A stretch of DNA of 21,244 nt from assembly GCA_038757945.1 (NCBI GenBank), contig JBCDGJ010000077.1, forward strand, positions 1 to 21,244, given 5' to 3'. Source of the stretch: CALHVX01 sp038757945 (GTDB taxonomy: Bacteria > Pseudomonadota > Gammaproteobacteria > Pseudomonadales > Azotimanducaceae). The position numbers and the translations under genes are program-made. The notes below the pieces were generated by a model. It had not been told where the DNA came from and ran no database searches. It saw only the letters and a program-made list of their open reading frames with translations. Positions 8,267 to 15,355 of this stretch are shown here, in pieces. Position 1 is the first letter of the stretch. Every line of letters begins with the position of its first letter.

Positions 8267-8308
8267 GTTCTTTGGTCGCGGTTCTTTAGTCGCGGTTCGT
8301 TGGCGATG
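8267..8308. repeat. Short 14-base tandem repeat between divergent hydrolase genes
   Basis: Two near-identical 14-base units, GTTCTTTGGTCGCG (8267-8280) and GTTCTTTAGTCGCG (8281-8294), are followed by a decayed third starting GTTCGTTGGCG (8295). They lie between the start codons of the two divergent hydrolases, about 30 bases from one and 145 from the other. They could be a regulator-binding array or simple slippage; no function is known. Confidence 0.6.
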
Positions 8309-8451
8309 TTCTTACGCCGGACGATCTGCGGTGAGCCGATCGGCGCAGCATCAGAAGCCGTCAGTGTAAGCTGCAACCGCGTCGTGGTGGCGATGCGCCG
8401 GGCCGGCACGGTCGACCAGACGTCGGCAGGGAACACAATTCAGGGGGAGCA

Positions 8452-9417
8452 ATGGCAGATCCGTACACCCAACCAACCCGCACACGACACCTGCTCGATG
8501 AGGAGCTCCTGCCGTTGCTCGAACTGGTGCCGGCCGCGCCGATCACCGATGCCAACCTGGGCGAGTTCCGGGCGGCCGGGCAGGCCCGGCAGGTGCTCGC
8601 CGATGCGGCCGCTGCCGGCGTGGTCCGCGAGCGCGTCGATACGACCATCGACGGGCAACCGGTTGCCGGCCTGCTGTACCGACCGGAAGGACCACCACAC
8701 GAACGCCCGGCGTATTTGCACGTGCACGGCGGTGGCTACATCATGGGGGCCACCGAGGGCTCGGATCCCGGCAACGTGGCGCTCTGCGCGGCGCTCGATA
8801 TCGTGATTTTCTCGGTCGACTACCGGCTGGCGCCCGAACACCCGATCCCGGCGCCGCTGGATGACTGTTATGCGGCGCTGGCGTGGCTTCACCACAATTG
8901 CGAGTCGTTGCACGTTGATCCGCGACGAATCGCCGTCGGGGGAGAAAGCGCTGGCGGCGGCCTGGCCGCGGCGCTGGCGATCCGGGCACGTGATGCCGGC
9001 GACTATGCGATCTGTCACCAGCAGCTGGTTTACCCGATGCTCGACAACCTGACCGGTAGCGATGCCGAGCCCGGGGATCCGCTCGTCGGCGAGTTCGTCT
9101 GGTCCCGGCAACGCAACCAGTACGGTTGGGCGAGCTACCTCGGCAGCGCCCCTGCCACGGCGCCGCAGGTTCCTGCGCGCGTGGAGTCCTGCGCGGGCTT
9201 GCCGTCGACCTGGCTGTTCACCGCACAGCTCGATCTGTTTCGCGATGAGAACCTCAGCTACGCCCAGCGGCTCATGGCGGCGGGAGTAGCCGTTGACCTC
9301 GTGCTCTATGCGGGCGCCTGTCACGGCTTTCAGCTGCTGCCGGGCACGCGGCTTGGCCGGCGCTTCATCGCAGAGCACAAAGCGGCGCTGGCGCACGGGC
9401 TTGGTCTGGCGGACTAG
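8452..9417 (+). CDS. Alpha/beta hydrolase, hormone-sensitive-lipase (HSL, family IV) esterase
   Basis: The product is 321 residues from an ATG at 8452 with an AGGGGGAG ribosome binding site just upstream. The HSL oxyanion motif HGGGY is at 92-96. The nucleophile elbow GESAGG places Ser166, the likely acid is Asp261 in LDLFRDE, and the catalytic His291 is in GACHGF. Residues 1-50 form the helical cap typical of family IV. This family hydrolyses short-chain carboxyl esters in the cytoplasm; the natural substrate is unknown. It is divergently transcribed from the epoxide hydrolase-like gene and convergent with sfsA, whose stop lies 23 bases beyond. Confidence 0.93.
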   Translation: MADPYTQPTRTRHLLDEELLPLLELVPAAPITDANLGEFRAAGQARQVLADAAAAGVVRERVDTTIDGQPVAGLLYRPEGPPHERPAYLHVHGGGYIMGATEGSDPGNVALCAALDIVIFSVDYRLAPEHPIPAPLDDCYAALAWLHHNCESLHVDPRRIAVGGESAGGGLAAALAIRARDAGDYAICHQQLVYPMLDNLTGSDAEPGDPLVGEFVWSRQRNQYGWASYLGSAPATAPQVPARVESCAGLPSTWLFTAQLDLFRDENLSYAQRLMAAGVAVDLVLYAGACHGFQLLPGTRLGRRFIAEHKAALAHGLGLAD

Positions 9418-9440
9418 CCGGAGACGGACGCTGCGGGCGC

Positions 9441-10238
9441 TCAGGGACCGGGCGTGCGTCGACCTCGGCGCTGCCAGCCCGACCACTGGATCAGGTGGTC
9501 GCGATAGGGTGCGAGCTTGGCCGGGTCCGGGCTGCGCAGCCGGACCGGAAGCGTACCCAGAAACCGATAGCCCGCGGGCGTTGGATCCAGCTTCACGGCC
9601 CGGAAGCGAACGCCTGCGGCAGCCGCGTCGAGCGCCGCAGCGGCGAAGTCCGGATCGTGGAGCCGGCTCGGAGCCACGAATCGGGCATCCGCACGTTGCA
9701 CGACGAACAGCACGCTTGCCCTGGCACCGGATCCGGCAACCCGAGCGAGCTCACGAAGGTGGCCAGCCGCACGCACGCTCACGGAATCGGGGAAGTACGC
9801 CCCGCCGTCGGGATACACGAGGTGACAGTTCTTCACCTCCACGTAGTGGTCCCGATTACCCTGCCGGAGCAGCAGATCAATGCGCGAGTTGGCGCCGTAG
9901 CGCACCTCCCGGGCGAGGCTGCTGAACCGTTTGAGCCCGGGCACGCAGCCCGCCCGGATCAGCAGCTCAGCAAGGGTGTTGGGAACCACCGTGTTGGCAC
10001 CGATGAAACGCCCATCGATCTGCAGCAGTTCCAGCGTGTAGCGCAGCTTGCGCTTGCTTTCCGGTGGGACGCTGGAGATCCAGGCCCGCGCCCCGGGCAG
10101 GACCAGCCCCTCCATCCGGCCGGGATTGACGCAATGCGCGTCGACCTCGTGGTCGCCGAGCGCGATGCGGGCGATGAAGCGGTCGTAACGAGCCAGCAGC
10201 CGCCCTTCGAGCAGCGGCTGGGCATGAGGGATCAGCAT
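9441..10238 (-). CDS. sfsA: SfsA family DNA-binding/nuclease-like protein (sugar fermentation stimulation protein)
   Basis: The product is 265 residues from the ATG at 10238, matching the usual 230-260. The frame stays open further upstream, but that part lies opposite the nitroreductase 3' end and is not SfsA-like. The N-terminus (LEGRLLARYDRFIARI) is the small OB-like domain. Then come HCVNPGRMEGLVLPG, equivalent to the NTGxM motif, KRKLRYTLELLQ, and the nuclease-like core with SRIDLLL, YVEVKNCHLVYPDG, YFPDSVSVRAAGHLREL and VLFVVQRADARFVAPS. SfsA was first described as a maltose-gene activator in E. coli; its fold suggests a nuclease. No good ribosome binding site is visible. It follows the nitroreductase by 37 bases on the same strand, so it may be co-transcribed. 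Confidence 0.92.
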   Translation of the reverse strand: MLIPHAQPLLEGRLLARYDRFIARIALGDHEVDAHCVNPGRMEGLVLPGARAWISSVPPESKRKLRYTLELLQIDGRFIGANTVVPNTLAELLIRAGCVPGLKRFSSLAREVRYGANSRIDLLLRQGNRDHYVEVKNCHLVYPDGGAYFPDSVSVRAAGHLRELARVAGSGARASVLFVVQRADARFVAPSRLHDPDFAAAALDAAAAGVRFRAVKLDPTPAGYRFLGTLPVRLRSPDPAKLAPYRDHLIQWSGWQRRGRRTPGP

Positions 10239-10275
10239 CTGGGCAGCTGCGGGTGGCGTGTCGCCGCCGGTTCGT

Positions 10276-11016
10276 TCAGGCACCGGGGCGCTGCTTCGGT
10301 GGACCGGCACTGGTATAGCGGGTACCGGGTGGGTCCTGGGCCCAGCCGGGCGCTTCGCCCCAACTGTCGCCGAAGACCAGCTCACGCAGCGGGCGCCGGC
10401 GCACAGGACCATGGCTGCCAGCCGGTTTGCCCAGGGTGACCGTACAGCTGATGAAGACTTCTTCCGGAATGCCAAGCAGCGATTTCAGTTCTGCATCAAC
10501 GGCGCCGTGGAAGCCGGTGATGACCCCACCGTAGCCCAGGCCCCGGGCCGCCAACAGCAGATTCTGCACGGCCGGGTAGACGCTGGCACCTTCCATCGGG
10601 TTCGGGTCGCGGTAGCGCACCAGGCACGGCAAGATCAGGACCGGCACCCGTTCAAATGCATCGACGTAGTGCTGCATGGTGCGCGCCATGCGGGCCTTCG
10701 GTGAGTTCTGCTGCGCTCCGGATCCCTGATCGTATCCATCGTTGGCCCGCTTGTTGCCCCACAGCTTGCGCGCCGCTGCGCCGATGAGCGCTTTGGCGGC
10801 CTCGGCCTTGTCGCCTTCCGATAGCACCAGAAACCGGAATGGCTGACGGTTTGATCCGCTGGGTGCGCGGGTGGCGGCGAACAGCATGTCCCGCAGCGCG
10901 GCTTCGGGAACGGGCTCGTCGAGATAACGACGGATCGCGCGCGTGTGGGTCAGGCCTTCGAGGAGACCCAGGGTGTCGGAGTGGATCGGCGTTTGATCGA
11001 GAGCGGGGGATGACAT
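10276..11016 (-). CDS. Nitroreductase family protein (FMN-dependent)
   Basis: The product is 246 residues from an ATG at 11016. An in-frame TTG at 11067 is a less likely start, since MSSPALDQ gives the family's normal length. The FMN phosphate contact is in THTRAIRRYLDEPVP, followed by AATRAPSGSNRQPFRFLVL, the family hallmark Ser-Asn-Gln-Pro region. The middle contains SVYPAVQNLLLAARGLGYGG, the dimer/FMN helix, and the C-terminus has the FISCTVTLGKPA strand and a basic RRRPLRELV stretch. Such enzymes use NAD(P)H to reduce nitro compounds, quinones or enones in the cytoplasm; some are dehalogenases or BluB-like. The substrate is undefined. It is probably the first gene of a two-gene unit with sfsA and is divergent from the small membrane gene at 11118. 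Confidence 0.93.
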   Translation of the reverse strand: MSSPALDQTPIHSDTLGLLEGLTHTRAIRRYLDEPVPEAALRDMLFAATRAPSGSNRQPFRFLVLSEGDKAEAAKALIGAAARKLWGNKRANDGYDQGSGAQQNSPKARMARTMQHYVDAFERVPVLILPCLVRYRDPNPMEGASVYPAVQNLLLAARGLGYGGVITGFHGAVDAELKSLLGIPEEVFISCTVTLGKPAGSHGPVRRRPLRELVFGDSWGEAPGWAQDPPGTRYTSAGPPKQRPGA

Positions 11017-11117
11017 AGGTTCTGGATCGAATGGCTGAGGGGGCAGTGTAGACCAGTGACCGATCAACAGTGGGTGACCAGCCCGGCGCAGGTCGATCTG
11101 CGGGGCAGGATGGCGGC

Positions 11118-11342
11118 ATGAGCCTGTGGTTGTTGGCGATCGGCCTCGGGCTGCTCTGGCACGGCCTGCAGATCACCTGGGTCGGTGGGTTGCCGCGCGC
11201 TCTGCGCCCTGGGCCGCATCCGCAGGCGGAGCGGGGTTCCGCCCGAGCCTTCATGATCTTCTGGCTCGATCAGTACAGTTGGATCGGCGTTCTGCTTTCC
11301 GGGCTCGGCCTGCTGTTCCTGCTGCTCGAGGTGCTGCGCTGA
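11118..11342 (+). CDS. Small two-helix membrane protein of unknown function
   Basis: The product is 74 residues from an ATG at 11118 with GCAGGATG as ribosome binding site. Two hydrophobic helices, WLLAIGLGLLWHGLQITWVG and the C-terminal SWIGVLLSGLGLLFLLLEVL, flank a short charged loop (RALRPGPHPQAERGSAR). Its stop overlaps the MAPEG start by one base (TGATG), so the two are almost certainly co-translated. It might be a partner or accessory subunit of the MAPEG protein. I do not recognise the family. Confidence 0.8.
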   Translation: MSLWLLAIGLGLLWHGLQITWVGGLPRALRPGPHPQAERGSARAFMIFWLDQYSWIGVLLSGLGLLFLLLEVLR

Positions 11343-11725
11343 TGCCCGTAACCCTGCTTTATGCCGGCCTGCTCGGCCTGCTGTCCGTGCTGCTCGCAAA
11401 TCACGTGCTGAAAGTGCGGGTGAACGCCCAGCAGTATCCCGAATGGAAACCCAACGCTGTGCTCCGCAGCCAGGCGAACTTCGTCGAGAACGTGCCGCTC
11501 GCGCTGGTCGTGTTGTTCCTCCTCGAGGTCAGCGGCATTGGACCGGTGGCCGTGCACTGCTGCGGCGTGCTGCTGGTGCTGTTGAGAGTGCTGCACGCCC
11601 TTGGCCTGTCCGGCAACGAGGGGGCCAACTATCCCCGGCTGATCGGTGCGCAGGGCACCTTTCTGCTGCTATCCATCATGAGTATGCTGGCAGTGCTGCG
11701 GAGCCTGTCCGCGCTGCTGAGCTGA
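11342..11725 (+). CDS. MAPEG family membrane protein
   Basis: The product is 127 residues with four predicted membrane helices: LLYAGLLGLLSVLLANHVL, PLALVVLFLLEVSGI, VAVHCCGVLLVLLRVLHALG and FLLLSIMSMLAVLRSLSALL. The signature RSQANFVENVP between helices 1 and 2 matches the RxxxNxxExxP glutathione-binding motif of MAPEG proteins (membrane-associated eicosanoid/glutathione metabolism). GNEGANYPRLIGAQGTF before helix 4 is also typical. Bacterial members are microsomal-GST-like trimers in the inner membrane with largely unknown substrates. The start overlaps the preceding gene's stop, and the CMD gene follows after 24 bases, suggesting one operon. Confidence 0.93.
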   Translation: MPVTLLYAGLLGLLSVLLANHVLKVRVNAQQYPEWKPNAVLRSQANFVENVPLALVVLFLLEVSGIGPVAVHCCGVLLVLLRVLHALGLSGNEGANYPRLIGAQGTFLLLSIMSMLAVLRSLSALLS

Positions 11726-11749
11726 TTCAACAGAAATCCAGGAGGCCCT

Positions 11750-12358
11750 ATGTCTCGCGTTTCTCAGGTACCCGTCGAAAACTGGGACCCTCGCCTTACG
11801 GCGGCAGCGCGACCGGAAACGGCCACGGCGCTTGAGCAGGGCCTGACCCGCTACTTCGCCCACACGCCGGACATCGCGCTGGGGCTGATGCAGTTTGCCG
11901 GCGCGCTCAAGGTTCATCGGACGCTGCCCGAGCGGCTGGTCGAACTGGTGCGTTTGCGGATTGCCTTCTTTAACCAGTGCCGCAGCTGCATGGCCATCCG
12001 CTATACGGATGCGGTGAATGACGGCGTGACCGAAGGGCTGGTGTGTTCGCTCGAGCGACCGGAAGAGGCAGAGGACCTGACCCCGGCAGAAAAAGCCGCC
12101 GTGCACTACGGCGAGCTGATGGCAACGGATCACCTCGCTGCGGATGATGCGGTTTATGCGCGGCTCCGGGAACATTTCGACGAGGCGCAGATTGTCGAGC
12201 TCGGCATGGTGTGTGCGTTCTTCGTGGGCTTCGGGCGACTGGCGGCGACCTATCACATGGTCGACGAGTTGCCGGAAGCCTTTCAGGCCGAGTCAGCAGC
12301 GGCGGGCTCGGCAGAGCCGCTGGCGCCCTGGGGTAACGCCGCCGTTCAGGTTCGGTAG
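11750..12358 (+). CDS. Carboxymuconolactone decarboxylase (CMD/AhpD-like) family protein
   Basis: The product is 202 residues with a strong AGGAGG ribosome binding site before the ATG at 11750. The CMD signature is ERLVELVRLRIAFFNQCRSC, with C77-x-x-C80. That CxxC is the thiol pair used by AhpD-like enzymes for alkylhydroperoxide reduction, but the AhpD His after the CxxC is not obvious (MAIRYTDA follows). The second half (EKAAVHYGELMATDH, FDEAQIVELGMVCAFFVGFG) fits the longer CMD proteins common in proteobacteria. It is probably a cytosolic thiol peroxidase-like oligomer; substrate unknown. It is the last gene of the small-membrane/MAPEG/CMD group and is followed immediately by a GC-rich hairpin. 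Confidence 0.93.
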   Translation: MSRVSQVPVENWDPRLTAAARPETATALEQGLTRYFAHTPDIALGLMQFAGALKVHRTLPERLVELVRLRIAFFNQCRSCMAIRYTDAVNDGVTEGLVCSLERPEEAEDLTPAEKAAVHYGELMATDHLAADDAVYARLREHFDEAQIVELGMVCAFFVGFGRLAATYHMVDELPEAFQAESAAAGSAEPLAPWGNAAVQVR

Positions 12359-12359
12359 C

Positions 12360-12376
12360 CGCGCTGCTTCAGCGCG
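12360..12376 (+). terminator. Hairpin right after the CMD stop codon
   Basis: CGCGCTG-CTT-CAGCGCG forms a perfect 7-bp stem with a 3-base loop, starting two bases after the TAG at 12356-12358. Only TTCC follows rather than a T-run, so it may be a weak intrinsic terminator or an mRNA-stabilising 3' hairpin. Confidence 0.4.
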
Positions 12377-12459
12377 TTCCACGGGACGGAAGCTGATCCG
12401 ATGAAGCCTCTTTAGAGCCGCGCTACTGACGCTCCGATGATCGCTGGTTGGAAGATAGG

Positions 12460-15237
12460 GTGACAGACGCTGAGGACAACCTGGTTACCGGCGGGGGGTT
12501 GCAGGTTGTGCAAGACCTCCTGGAACAACCCGACCCCCTTCTTGGCACGGTGGTTGGCGACTACAAGCTTACTCAGGTCCTCGGCGCCGGTGGTATGGGT
12601 GTGGTTTACCGAGCGGCCCGAGTGGATGGCAACTTCGAGCGAGCGGTTGCGATCAAGGTTGTTCCCAGCGCCGCCGTCAGCACAGAGCTGCGACGCCGAT
12701 TCGCGCAGGAGCAGTCGTTGCTGGCTGCGCTGGATCACCCCAACATCTCAAGGCTTTACGACGCCCAGATCAGCACGACCGGTTTGCCCTACATGGTGAT
12801 GGAGCTGATCGAGGGGCAAACAGTCGACAGATTCTGCGATGCTCGCGGTAACAGCATCCCGCTGGCCGTGCAGACCACGATTGACGTTGCTGCAGCTGTT
12901 ACCTATGCCCACGCCCACCTGATTGTTCACCGGGACATCAAGCCCGGCAACATCATGATCGATAGCTTCAACCAGCCAAAGCTGCTCGACTTCGGCATTG
13001 CCAAACTGCTGGAAGGCGAACGCGATGACGGCTCGCTGGCGTTCCCGATGACGCCACGCTTTGCGAGCCCAGAACAGTTGCTGCAGCGTCCCGTAACTAT
13101 TGCCTCGGACATCTATCAGCTTGGCGCCTTGCTGTACCGTTTGGTTGTCGGCCGCTCAGTCTTTGAAGGGCGCTCCTTGGAACAGATGATGGATCGAGCC
13201 AATAGACAGCACGACTGGCGCGTTCCGGTGGAGGCTCGGCGCCAGCTGCCAAGAGATCTTGTCTTGATCCTGGAGCGATGTCTGCGATGGGAACCTGCGG
13301 ATCGCTACTCATCGGTGGATGCCTTCAGCAAAGATATGATCGCCTTCAGCAAAGGCTTTCCGGTAGAGGTTGGCGGGTCTAGCGTGCTCTATCGGGCGAG
13401 TCGCTTTCTGGGACGAAACCGTGCACTGGTCACCGTGGTTACCGTTGCGCTGGTCCTGCTCACGGCTACTTCGGCGTCCTACACGCTCAGCCTCCGGGAG
13501 GCCCGCTCCGTTGCAGAGACTCAGGCGGCCAGCGCAACACGCACCAGCAACGCACTTTCTCAGCTGGTCACTGAATCCATGTCGGATCTGCAGGATCAGA
13601 TTGCCGAATACGAGATCGGTGCGCCGCGCATACTTGAATCGGTGTTTGAGGATGCGATAAAGCTGGCTGCGCAAGAGCTCGATGGTGACGATGCTGCAAA
13701 GGCTGAACTGTATCGAATCCGTGCAAACGCAGAGTGGCGACTCGGTCGGTTCGACGAGGCAGGAGCGAGCTTTCTCCATGCAAAAACCCTGGCTTCGGCT
13801 GCAACGAATCCAGTGCTCTACAGTCAGATACAGCTCGATTCGATTCGCCTTGCTCTAGAAGAGCGCCTGCTCGACGTAGCGGCTGCTGAGCTGAGCGATC
13901 TCGATGCCCAGATAGACATCGGCGGACTGCCGCCGGCGATCCAGTCACGTTATCGGCACATCCGTGGGTACCATTTGTTCGTGCAGGATGAGTTTGCAGA
14001 GGCGGCAGATGCCTATCGCGAGGCACTCGAAGGGTTAAACGTGCTGAACTCTGCTTCCGATCGGGAGCGTGCGCAAGTACTGACGGATCTCGGGATCGTA
14101 CACCTGTCTCTTGAGAGTTACGAAGAGACTCGGACCTACACCTCGGCCGCCGTAGAGTTGCTCGAGCGTTCTGAGTCGGCGATGAGCCATCGGCTGATCG
14201 AGCCTCTCCGCGTGCTTGCGCTCTCTCTTGGCAATCTTGATGACTACGCTTCTGCCCAAAGCGTAAGCGAGCGTGCACTGCAGATCGCAACGGCCAACTA
14301 CGGGGAGAACCATCGCGAAGTCGGGCGCGTGCATAGCAACCTCAGCAGCCTCAACTACAGGCAGGGCGATATCCACCGCGCCATCGAGCACGAGAAGAGG
14401 GCTCTACGAGTAGAGCAACTGAAGTATGGTGGTGACTCCTGGGATACGATCGTCACTCGCTATACTTTGGCGCTCTACCTTGGATCTGCCGGCAGGATAC
14501 GCGAAGCCCTTGCGGCGACGGACGAGCTGCTCGGGGAACTGCGTGAGCGTGACGGGCTTGCAGGTCGTCGGCTGCAGGAGCTTACGCTCGCAAGTCGCAG
14601 TCGATGGCTGTCGCTCGCGGGAGACTTTCCTGCAGCAGTAGACGCGGGGAAACAGGCTCTGACGCTCCGCCGTGAGCTGCAGGGAGAAGGCAGCTATGGC
14701 GAATTTGATTCGCAGCGTCAGCTCAGTTACGTGCTGGCTGCCGCCGGTGAGTGGCAGGAAGCCCGGACTTGGTATGAGTCGTCCTTACGGGGCCTTGAAG
14801 AGTTGGTTGGGCGGCAGGATGAGAAGTACCGAACGTGGTTTCTGCGCAGCTACCTGTTCGATCGTGCGGCTGGTGACTACACTGCGGCCCGCGAAAAACT
14901 GCGGCAGTACGTTACTGTGCAGGCTGACCGTTACGTCCTCGACAGTCCTCACTTCCTGAACCCGGTGGTGGACCTTGCGGAAGCCTGTCTTGAGCTGCAG
15001 GACGTGCAAGGTGCGAAGGCGGCTATAGCTCAGGTGGGCGGCGCTATCGAAGACTATCCAGAGCATCCGGACGCAATGCGGGGACAGCTGGTTCGAGCAG
15101 AGTTGCTCTTGGAGCAAGCAGGTGCTGCGGCTGACGCTCGTGTGCTGGCGCAGGATCTACTCGCGCAACTGAGTCTGAATTACCCCAGGCGCGCGGATCT
15201 TCTGCTCCGTGCGCGCTATGTCCTGGATCAGTCTTAG
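12460..15237 (+). CDS. Transmembrane serine/threonine protein kinase with C-terminal TPR region
   Basis: The product is 925 residues from the GTG at 12460; an in-frame TTG at 12448 is an alternative. The kinase domain spans about 35-300 and looks active: glycine loop GAGGMGVVY (42-50), VAIK with Lys66, HRDIKPGN with Asp159, DFG at 177-179 and FASPEQL at the end of the activation loop. A single membrane helix follows (ALVTVVTVALVLLTATSASY, about 322-342), then a coiled stretch and a long TPR-type helical region. The TPR pairs include AELYRIRANAEWRLGRFDEA, ADAYREALEGL, VHSNLSSLNYRQGDIHRAIE and ALYLGSAGRIREALAATDEL. This fits the PknB-like/TPR kinases of proteobacteria, with the TPRs outside the membrane as a sensing or docking part. 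Such genes often sit next to an ECF sigma gene; none is present here. Confidence 0.95.
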   Translation: MTDAEDNLVTGGGLQVVQDLLEQPDPLLGTVVGDYKLTQVLGAGGMGVVYRAARVDGNFERAVAIKVVPSAAVSTELRRRFAQEQSLLAALDHPNISRLYDAQISTTGLPYMVMELIEGQTVDRFCDARGNSIPLAVQTTIDVAAAVTYAHAHLIVHRDIKPGNIMIDSFNQPKLLDFGIAKLLEGERDDGSLAFPMTPRFASPEQLLQRPVTIASDIYQLGALLYRLVVGRSVFEGRSLEQMMDRANRQHDWRVPVEARRQLPRDLVLILERCLRWEPADRYSSVDAFSKDMIAFSKGFPVEVGGSSVLYRASRFLGRNRALVTVVTVALVLLTATSASYTLSLREARSVAETQAASATRTSNALSQLVTESMSDLQDQIAEYEIGAPRILESVFEDAIKLAAQELDGDDAAKAELYRIRANAEWRLGRFDEAGASFLHAKTLASAATNPVLYSQIQLDSIRLALEERLLDVAAAELSDLDAQIDIGGLPPAIQSRYRHIRGYHLFVQDEFAEAADAYREALEGLNVLNSASDRERAQVLTDLGIVHLSLESYEETRTYTSAAVELLERSESAMSHRLIEPLRVLALSLGNLDDYASAQSVSERALQIATANYGENHREVGRVHSNLSSLNYRQGDIHRAIEHEKRALRVEQLKYGGDSWDTIVTRYTLALYLGSAGRIREALAATDELLGELRERDGLAGRRLQELTLASRSRWLSLAGDFPAAVDAGKQALTLRRELQGEGSYGEFDSQRQLSYVLAAAGEWQEARTWYESSLRGLEELVGRQDEKYRTWFLRSYLFDRAAGDYTAAREKLRQYVTVQADRYVLDSPHFLNPVVDLAEACLELQDVQGAKAAIAQVGGAIEDYPEHPDAMRGQLVRAELLLEQAGAAADARVLAQDLLAQLSLNYPRRADLLLRARYVLDQS

Positions 15238-15355
15238 AGAGTTTCTAAGGCGGCAGGCCAATCGTTCTCGGGAGCTACCACCTGACCTCATGTGAGTCCA
15301 CTGGGAAGCAGGTGGGCGCTCATGGCCCGGTGTGTTGCCGTCCTGTGCGCAAAGC
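15238..15355. other. Convergent intergenic region with inverted repeats
   Basis: This region lies between the 3' ends of the kinase and selenoprotein genes. CTTAGA-GAGTT-TCTAAG (15233-15249) straddles the kinase stop. CCACCTG (15278-15284) is repeated in inverted form as CAGGTGG (15309-15315) with a 24-base loop. Neither is followed by a T-run, so they are at best weak bidirectional terminators. Confidence 0.3.

Noticed and set aside
10239..10475. N-terminal extension of SfsA by 79 residues
   Set aside because: The extension is opposite to and in the same stretch as the nitroreductase 3' end, is Pro/Arg-rich, and SfsA proteins normally begin at the equivalent of Met at 10238.
11977..12000. 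CMD protein checked for selenocysteine, since AhpD-like proteins are a known Sec family
   Set aside because: Its motif is an ordinary C77-R-S-C80 with no in-frame TGA.
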